19,651 nt of DNA, taken from contig JAFGIH010000787.1 in the NCBI GenBank assembly GCA_016929985.1, forward strand, positions 1-19,651. Direction: 5' to 3'. How positions within the stretch are numbered: position 1 is the stretch's first letter; each line of letters opens with the position of its first letter. This document shows, in pieces, positions 15,595 to 19,651 of the stretch. This DNA is from Thermoleophilia bacterium. GTDB lineage: Bacteria > Actinomycetota > Thermoleophilia > RBG-16-64-13. Both the position numbers and the translations under genes were made by a program. The notes below the pieces were generated by a model that made no database searches, had not been told where the DNA came from, and saw only the letters and a program-made list of their open reading frames with translations.

Positions 15595-15895
15595 GGACCC
15601 CTGCGCCCGTGTCCCGTAGGGTGTAGGTGGGTATGAGGGTGTTCAAACTGCTGACGAGCTTGCGATCTACGAGCCCGGCCAGTACCTTGCCCATATCGAC
15701 GGTGCCGCCCGGCATCTTGACCTCCAGCTGCCTCAGCGTAAGACCACCCGGCGCCGACCGTAGGCAATCGACGACGCATTTCTCCCGCTCGTCCACCAGA
15801 CCTGGGAATCGTGCTATCTCACTATCGAGCGAGGCGGCAGATGATTGCTCTGAGGCGCCCCGCCGACCTTGCTGTGCACCCGACTGCGGCTTCAT
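15584..15895 (-). CDS. Small winged-helix-like hypothetical protein
   Basis: A 103-residue protein I cannot assign to a named family. The N-terminal 25 residues are polar and low complexity. The rest (about 30-95) reads as a winged-helix-like fold: an acidic helix with two cysteines (Cys40, Cys44), then GLTLRQLEVKMPGGTVDMGKVL and a VDRKLVSSLNTLIPTYTLR wing, reminiscent of regulators that sense partner proteins. No ligand site is evident. The start is certain: AAGGAGG lies 5 bases before ATG 15895. A much longer frame that continues upstream overlaps the MFS gene in another frame and is rejected. It leads the YihY-murI-rph-rdgB run, so it may regulate that operon, but this is inference. Confidence 0.65.
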   Translation of the reverse strand: MKPQSGAQQGRRGASEQSSAASLDSEIARFPGLVDEREKCVVDCLRSAPGGLTLRQLEVKMPGGTVDMGKVLAGLVDRKLVSSLNTLIPTYTLRDTGAGVHAD

Positions 15896-15912
15896 ATCGG
15901 CCTCCTTCACGC

Positions 15913-15940
15913 GGGTCGCGCACGTACTCCTCAGCGACCC
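15913..15940 (-). promoter_or_regulatory. Inverted repeat upstream of the winged-helix-like gene
   Basis: GGGTCGC (15913-15919) and GCGACCC (15934-15940) are exact 7-base inverted repeats around a 14-base loop, in the 77-base gap between the MFS stop and the small gene. It could be an operator for the small protein or a weak transcript-end hairpin for the MFS gene. No T-run follows. No other element is clear in this gap. Confidence 0.35.
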
Positions 15941-15972
15941 CTCAGACGACCTATGCCCCACCTCCGCGCCTA

Positions 15973-17223
15973 CTAAACGTTCACCATATCGTCCTTCTCG
16001 CCGCCACGGAAGAAGAACAGCGACACGAGGATCATAAGACCCGACACCAGCCAGATGGCGGCGTACTCCCGGCCGTCGTGAAAGCCCGGACGGAAGATCT
16101 TGGCCGCGATGTCGATGGCCGCGCCCGCCAAGATGGGAGCGATGATGTTGGCCAGCCCTCTCATCATGGAGAACATGCCGGTGAACTGACCGATGTGCTC
16201 CTTTGGCATCAACCGTATGAGGATGGCGTAGGGCAGCGTGAGCACGATGGACCCTCCCAGACCGAACAGCGGCAGGAAGATGAAAGCCCACTTTATGTCG
16301 CCCATCAAGGTCCCCAGGATGCAGCCCCCGAGATACAACCACAGGCCCACTCTCATCAGCTTCATCCTGCCGTACTTGTCGGCCAGGTATCCGCTCGCTA
16401 TGCCCGCCACCATGTAGGTCACGCCTACCAGGCCCAGCAGCAGGGCGCCCACTTGTTCGGTCGAGCCCAGTGTGTACTTGAAGTACAGCATGATGAAAGG
16501 CCGGAGCGCCGCCAGAGTCGATTCCCAGAGGAAGGCCGCCACCATGAAACGCCGGATGGCCTTGTCTTCGCGCACCGAAACGATGACCCGCTTCACCTCG
16601 CCCCAGATGCCCTGGCGGGGCGGCAGGTGAGAGAGCTCTGGCTCCGGCTCTTTGATCCTGACGACCGTGAGATATGTGAACACCATCATCATCACGCTGC
16701 AGATGATGAACGGCAACGGTTCCCAGCGGTAGAAGAGCATGCCGGCCACTACCATGCCCATGAACATGCCCCCGCCGCGCATGAACGACTGATAGCCCTG
16801 CACTTTGCCGTGGCTCCCGGCCGGAGTCACGTCCGCGATGAGAGACTGATAGGGCGAGGTGTAGAAGTGGTATGCCGCAAAGAAGACGAACGTCGACACG
16901 GCGATGGGGATATACCCCGGTTGGAACGGAGCCAGCATGAGCGACGCGGCCATGAAGGGCGCCGCGAAGATCATGAAGGGCGCGCGCCGCCCCCACCGCT
17001 TCGTCCAGATGCGGTCGCTCAACACGCCCACCCAGATGGGGATGAGCGACGAGAAGATACCCTCCCCGCCGATGGCGAAGCCGATGAGTGTCGCCGAATG
17101 AGTGTAGCGGTCGAGAATGACCGGTAGATAGGTGGTCACCAACGACAGGCCGGTAGAGAAGCCAAGGGTGGGGAGCGTCAGCACGAGCATCGTGCGAACG
17201 CTCATCTTCTCCCCGTTAGCCAC
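15973..17223 (-). CDS. Major facilitator superfamily transporter (GPH/SLC45-like)
   Basis: Predicted 12-helix proton- or sodium-coupled permease in the cytoplasmic membrane; 416 residues with alternating hydrophobic segments throughout. Between helices 2 and 3 it has GVLSDRIWTKRWGRRAPF, a form of the MFS signature close to that of the GPH/SLC45 sugar transporter group. Between the halves near residue 270 is GYLADKYGRMK. The substrate cannot be read from the sequence. The reading frame opens at GTG 17223; an in-frame ATG at 17205, with GGGGAG just upstream, is an equally likely start and would shorten the protein by 6 residues. It is separated by 100 bases from the superoxide dismutase gene. 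Confidence 0.88.
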   Translation of the reverse strand: MANGEKMSVRTMLVLTLPTLGFSTGLSLVTTYLPVILDRYTHSATLIGFAIGGEGIFSSLIPIWVGVLSDRIWTKRWGRRAPFMIFAAPFMAASLMLAPFQPGYIPIAVSTFVFFAAYHFYTSPYQSLIADVTPAGSHGKVQGYQSFMRGGGMFMGMVVAGMLFYRWEPLPFIICSVMMMVFTYLTVVRIKEPEPELSHLPPRQGIWGEVKRVIVSVREDKAIRRFMVAAFLWESTLAALRPFIMLYFKYTLGSTEQVGALLLGLVGVTYMVAGIASGYLADKYGRMKLMRVGLWLYLGGCILGTLMGDIKWAFIFLPLFGLGGSIVLTLPYAILIRLMPKEHIGQFTGMFSMMRGLANIIAPILAGAAIDIAAKIFRPGFHDGREYAAIWLVSGLMILVSLFFFRGGEKDDMVNV

Positions 17224-17249
17224 TCGAATCCATCCCGCAGACTCCTCTC

Positions 17250-17297
17250 ACGGCCAGGGGCGGCCGTACCCAGGCGTCAGGACCAGGGTGGATTCTA
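17250..17297 (-). promoter_or_regulatory. Intergenic elements between sod and the MFS gene
   Basis: Read on the minus strand, TAGAAT (17297-17292) is a reasonable -10 box with a poor -35 (TTCGGA, 17 bases upstream), and would start the MFS transcript near 17285. Downstream, ACGGCC (17250-17255) and GGCCGT (17262-17267) form a 6-bp inverted repeat around AGGGGC, which could be an operator or a sod transcript-end hairpin without a T-run. Nothing else is evident here. Confidence 0.3.
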
Positions 17298-17323
17298 CCA
17301 AAGGCGCAGGCTAGTCCGAAACG

Positions 17324-17920
17324 TCAGCGCGCACCGGCGAGATTGGCAGCGACGAAGTCCCAATCGACGAGGTTGGCCAAGAACGTCTCGATGTACTTGG
17401 CCCGCAGATTACGGTAGTCGATGTAGTACGCGTGCTCCCATACATCGATGGTGAGGAGCGCGGTCTGCCCGTGCTTCAGCGGCAGATCTGCGTTCCCGGT
17501 CTTGGTGACCTTGAGCTCGCCGTTGTCGAGCACCAACCACGCCCAGCCGGAGCCGAACTGCGTCATCGCCGCGTCGCTGAACTGCTTGACGAACTCCTCG
17601 TACGATCCGAATGCAGCCTCGATGGCCTTGGCCGACTCTCCGGCCGGCGCACCCCCGCCGCCCGGCTTCATGCACTTCCAGTAGAAGGAGTGGTTCCACA
17701 CCTGCGCCGCGTTGTTGAAGACCCCGCCTTCCGACGAGAGGATGATGCCTTCCAGATCGGCCTGGCTCTCGTATCCCAGATCCGTATCCTTGAGAAGGTT
17801 GTTCAGGTTGGTCACGTACGCGTTGTGATGCTTCCCGTGGTGGTAGTCAAGCGTTTCAGCACTGATATACGGCTCGAGGGCCGACTTATCGTAGGGCAGA
17901 TCAGGCAACTTGAAAGCCAT
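17324..17920 (-). CDS. sodB: Superoxide dismutase, iron type
   Basis: Cytoplasmic enzyme converting superoxide to oxygen and hydrogen peroxide. The 198-residue product matches the Fe/Mn family over its whole length: metal ligands His27 (DYHHGKHH), His77 (WNHSFYW), Asp159 and His163 (DVWEHAYYIDYRN). Gln73 in FNNAAQVWNH is the second-shell glutamine position typical of iron-specific forms, so iron (or cambialistic) use is favoured. ATG 17920 is chosen because AGGAG lies 7 bases upstream; the frame extended to 17944 lacks a binding site. It has its own leader of 77 bases after the COG2403-type gene, with no convincing promoter. It suggests that the host meets oxygen at least at times. Confidence 0.96.
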   Translation of the reverse strand: MAFKLPDLPYDKSALEPYISAETLDYHHGKHHNAYVTNLNNLLKDTDLGYESQADLEGIILSSEGGVFNNAAQVWNHSFYWKCMKPGGGGAPAGESAKAIEAAFGSYEEFVKQFSDAAMTQFGSGWAWLVLDNGELKVTKTGNADLPLKHGQTALLTIDVWEHAYYIDYRNLRAKYIETFLANLVDWDFVAANLAGAR

Positions 17921-17997
17921 CTCGCTCTCCTCTCGACTCTTCACGACTTCTTAGCCGTGGTACCCAACGTCTCTACAGCCAAAACAAGCCCAACGGA

Positions 17998-19332
17998 TCA
18001 CCCGGCGAGGCCCTGCTTCCACAGGAAAGAGCGGATGAGATCCGAGAGACGTGGCTCTCCTCGCTCCGACAATTCGTAGGTGATCTGCACCAATGGCTTG
18101 TTGAGATTGAGCAGGCTGCCCAAGGAGAACGGGGTCGCACTCACCACCACATCGGCCGGGACCTCGTTGATGGTCGCCTCGAGAGCTTCCAGTTGTTCCT
18201 TGAAGTAGCCAACCGCGGGCAATATCGGGCCGAGATGGGGGTAGTTGGCGTACGTGTCGGCGATGATGCCTTGGGCGTAGGGGCGCGGGTTCACGATGGC
18301 CTCGGCTTCGAACTGCCGCGCCGCCTGCACACCGGCGCCGCTCACCATGCCCCCATGGGTGAGAGTGGGCCCGTCCTCCACCACCAATACCGTCCGCCCC
18401 TTGATGAGGCCCGGGTCCGAAGCGCTGACCACGGTATCGGTCTGCACGACGATCGCCCGCGGGTTCACGTCGTGGATGTTCTGCACCACGGCATCCACAT
18501 CGTGGGGGAAGGCGCTGTTCACCTTGCTGATGACCGCGATGTCGGCCCGCCGCAGATTCATCTCTCCCGGGTGGTAGCTGAGCTCGTGGCCGGCCCGCAT
18601 AGGATCCACCACCACGATCTCCAGATCCGACCGCAAGAAAGAGAAGTCGTTGTTGCCTCCGTCCCAGATGACGACCGACGCGTCCTTCTGCGCTTCGGCG
18701 ACGATGGCCTCGTAGTCGACTCCGGCCCAGACCACCAAGCCGCGCCGGATGTGCGGCTCGTAGTCCTCGCGCTCCTCCACGGTCGCTTCATGGCGGTCCA
18801 GATCTTCCAGGGCGGCGAACTTCTGCACCTTCTGGGCCACCAGATCTCCGTAGGGCATAGGATGCCTGATGACCGTCGGGGTCACCCCGTGGGCCATCAG
18901 CAGGGCGGCCACGAAACGCGACGTGGGACTCTTGCCGGCGCCGGTACGGGTCGCCAACACCGAGATGACCGGCACCTCACAGGGGATGGCCGTGTCGTTG
19001 GGCCCAAGAAGAGAGAACTTCGCCCCCACAGCGAGGACCCGAGACGCTTGGTGCATCACAAACTCGTGCGACACGTCGCTGTACGCGAACACCACCTCGT
19101 CCACCGACTGCTTGCGGATGACGGTGTCCAGATTGCTCTCCGGAATGATGGGGATGCCCTCGGGATACAGCGGCCCGGCCAGTTCGGGCGGATAACGACG
19201 CCTGTCGATGTGCGGTATTTGCGTGGCGGTGAAGGCGACCACCTGCACGTCCGGGTCGTTTCGGTAGACCATGTTGAAGTTGTGGAAGTCGCGCCCCGCG
19301 GCCCCCATGATGACCACTCGCTTCTGACTCAC
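17998..19332 (-). CDS. COG2403-type P-loop protein, related to cyclic 2,3-diphosphoglycerate synthetase
   Basis: A 444-residue protein with an N-terminal Rossmann-like half (VVIMGAAGRDFHNFN, residues 6-20) and a C-terminal P-loop NTPase half. The phosphate loop is TRTGAGKS at 128-135, a little off the consensus since the first position is Thr. A Walker B-like DGGNNDFSF follows, and SKVN is seen where GTPases would have a specificity motif. The archaeal relative makes cyclic 2,3-diphosphoglycerate from 2,3-bisphosphoglycerate and ATP. Bacterial relatives are often annotated as GTPases, and I cannot say which reaction applies here. It starts at GTG 19332 with AGGAGG 6 bases upstream, an excellent site. 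It is next to rnpB and upstream of sod, with no obvious functional link. Confidence 0.8.
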   Translation of the reverse strand: MSQKRVVIMGAAGRDFHNFNMVYRNDPDVQVVAFTATQIPHIDRRRYPPELAGPLYPEGIPIIPESNLDTVIRKQSVDEVVFAYSDVSHEFVMHQASRVLAVGAKFSLLGPNDTAIPCEVPVISVLATRTGAGKSPTSRFVAALLMAHGVTPTVIRHPMPYGDLVAQKVQKFAALEDLDRHEATVEEREDYEPHIRRGLVVWAGVDYEAIVAEAQKDASVVIWDGGNNDFSFLRSDLEIVVVDPMRAGHELSYHPGEMNLRRADIAVISKVNSAFPHDVDAVVQNIHDVNPRAIVVQTDTVVSASDPGLIKGRTVLVVEDGPTLTHGGMVSGAGVQAARQFEAEAIVNPRPYAQGIIADTYANYPHLGPILPAVGYFKEQLEALEATINEVPADVVVSATPFSLGSLLNLNKPLVQITYELSERGEPRLSDLIRSFLWKQGLAG

Positions 19333-19377
19333 CGACGACCTCCTGTTCCCTCGCTGCCGTCTCGTCCCGTGCAGCCC

Positions 19378-19406
19378 ATTATGGCTGAGGCCCCTTCCGT
19401 TAGGAA
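19378..19406 (-). promoter_or_regulatory. Candidate promoter of the COG2403-type gene
   Basis: CATAAT (19383-19378) matches five of six bases of a -10 box. It is 17 bases from a poor -35 (TTCCTA), which lies inside the rnpB terminator-like hairpin. Transcription would begin near 19371, leaving a leader of about 40 bases that ends in AGGAGG. The hint is moderate at best. Confidence 0.25.
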
Positions 19407-19414
19407 GGAGCCCC
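19387..19414 (-). terminator. Hairpin following rnpB
   Basis: On the minus strand GGGGCTCCTTCC and GGAAGGGGCCTC pair into a 12-bp stem with two G-U pairs and a TAAC loop, just past the mature RNase P RNA end. No T-run follows, so termination would be of the non-canonical type, or the hairpin may instead help 3'-end processing. Confidence 0.5.
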
Positions 19415-19420
19415 CGCCGT

Positions 19421-19651
19421 AGCAGCCCTGTAAGCCGGATTCTGTTCTGTTCGCTGTCGTCGCCGACAGTGAACGTCGGTAGCCATCTATCTATGGCCGG
19501 CCGTTGCCGGACGGCTCATGCGGCCAACCCAGAGGCTTCGGGCGAGCAACCCTCGAGCGCCTCTCTATTCGGCCTTGCACCGGGTGGGGCTTGCCTGGCC
19601 GCCGTGTCACCACGGCGCCGGTGCGCTCTTACCGCACCATTTCACCTTCGC
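19421..19651 (-). ncRNA. rnpB: RNase P RNA (type A), 5' part outside window
   Basis: Catalytic RNA that cleaves the 5' leader of tRNA precursors. On the minus strand the 3' part of a bacterial type A RNA is clear, in order: GGTGCGGTAAGAGCGCACC; a GGCAAGCCCCACCCGGTGCAAGG block; the GGGTTGGCCGC element; AGATAGATGGC (complement of 19482-19492); and CAGAATCCGGCTTACAG ending near 19425. The helical elements pair as expected. The 5' third, including the universal P4 strand, lies beyond position 19651. The exact 3' end is uncertain by several bases. Confidence 0.95.

Noticed and set aside
15896..16996. Upstream extension of the winged-helix-like gene to 470 codons
   Set aside because: The extension overlaps the MFS gene in another frame, while ATG 15895 has an excellent ribosome binding site.
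15811..17127. A 438-codon plus-strand frame across the MFS gene
   Set aside because: Histidine- and arginine-rich antisense shadow of hydrophobic codons.

Overview
The window is a compact, GC-rich bacterial chromosome segment. It has one strand-dominant layout: almost everything is on the minus strand, except a tRNA, a Lon-type protease gene and one small regulator. The deduced genes point to an anaerobic or aerotolerant bacterium. The best guess is a deep-branching anaerobic member of Actinomycetota, but this is an inference. It rests on the high GC, a ClgR-like regulator, a small HExxH zincin, the murI-rph-rdgB gene order and a type A RNase P RNA. No single marker settles the lineage.

Region by region. 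(1) 1-2658, plus strand: the 3' part of a tRNA-Leu(GAG), then a LonB-type ATP-dependent protease. (2) 2742-11565, minus strand: a tightly packed run read in the order larC, RACo-like ASKHA protein, lipA, nuoE-like, nuoF-like, nuoG/formate-dehydrogenase-like. Several junctions overlap by the two shared bases of TGATG. A convergent terminator zone separates the end of this run from the protease gene. (3) 11680-12057, plus strand: an XRE-family (ClgR-like) regulator diverging from larC and converging on the next cluster with only 12 bases between the stops. (4) 12070-15895, minus strand: a housekeeping operon of a small winged-helix-like protein, a YihY-family membrane protein, murI, rph, rdgB and an HExxH zincin, with overlaps or gaps of a few bases. 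(5) 15973-19332, minus strand: an MFS transporter, an iron-type superoxide dismutase and a COG2403-type P-loop protein related to cyclic 2,3-diphosphoglycerate synthetase. (6) 19421 to the end, minus strand: the 3' two thirds or so of the RNase P RNA.

The most interesting part is region 2. NuoE, NuoF and the large Fe-S/molybdopterin-type subunit form a soluble NAD(H)-linked diaphorase complex of the kind found in electron-bifurcating hydrogenases and NAD-linked formate dehydrogenases. The large subunit, however, has Glu-Gln where formate dehydrogenases have the catalytic Cys/Sec-His pair, and it has no H-cluster. What it reduces or oxidises is therefore unknown. Upstream in the same run sits a RACo-family (corrinoid activator) protein. 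It has lost its N-terminal [2Fe-2S] domain and most of the middle domain, and its two phosphate-loop motifs are altered. Next to it is a full-length LarC nickel-pincer cofactor enzyme without larA, larB or larE. Whether these genes form one functional system is an open question, but the combination deserves a comparative look.
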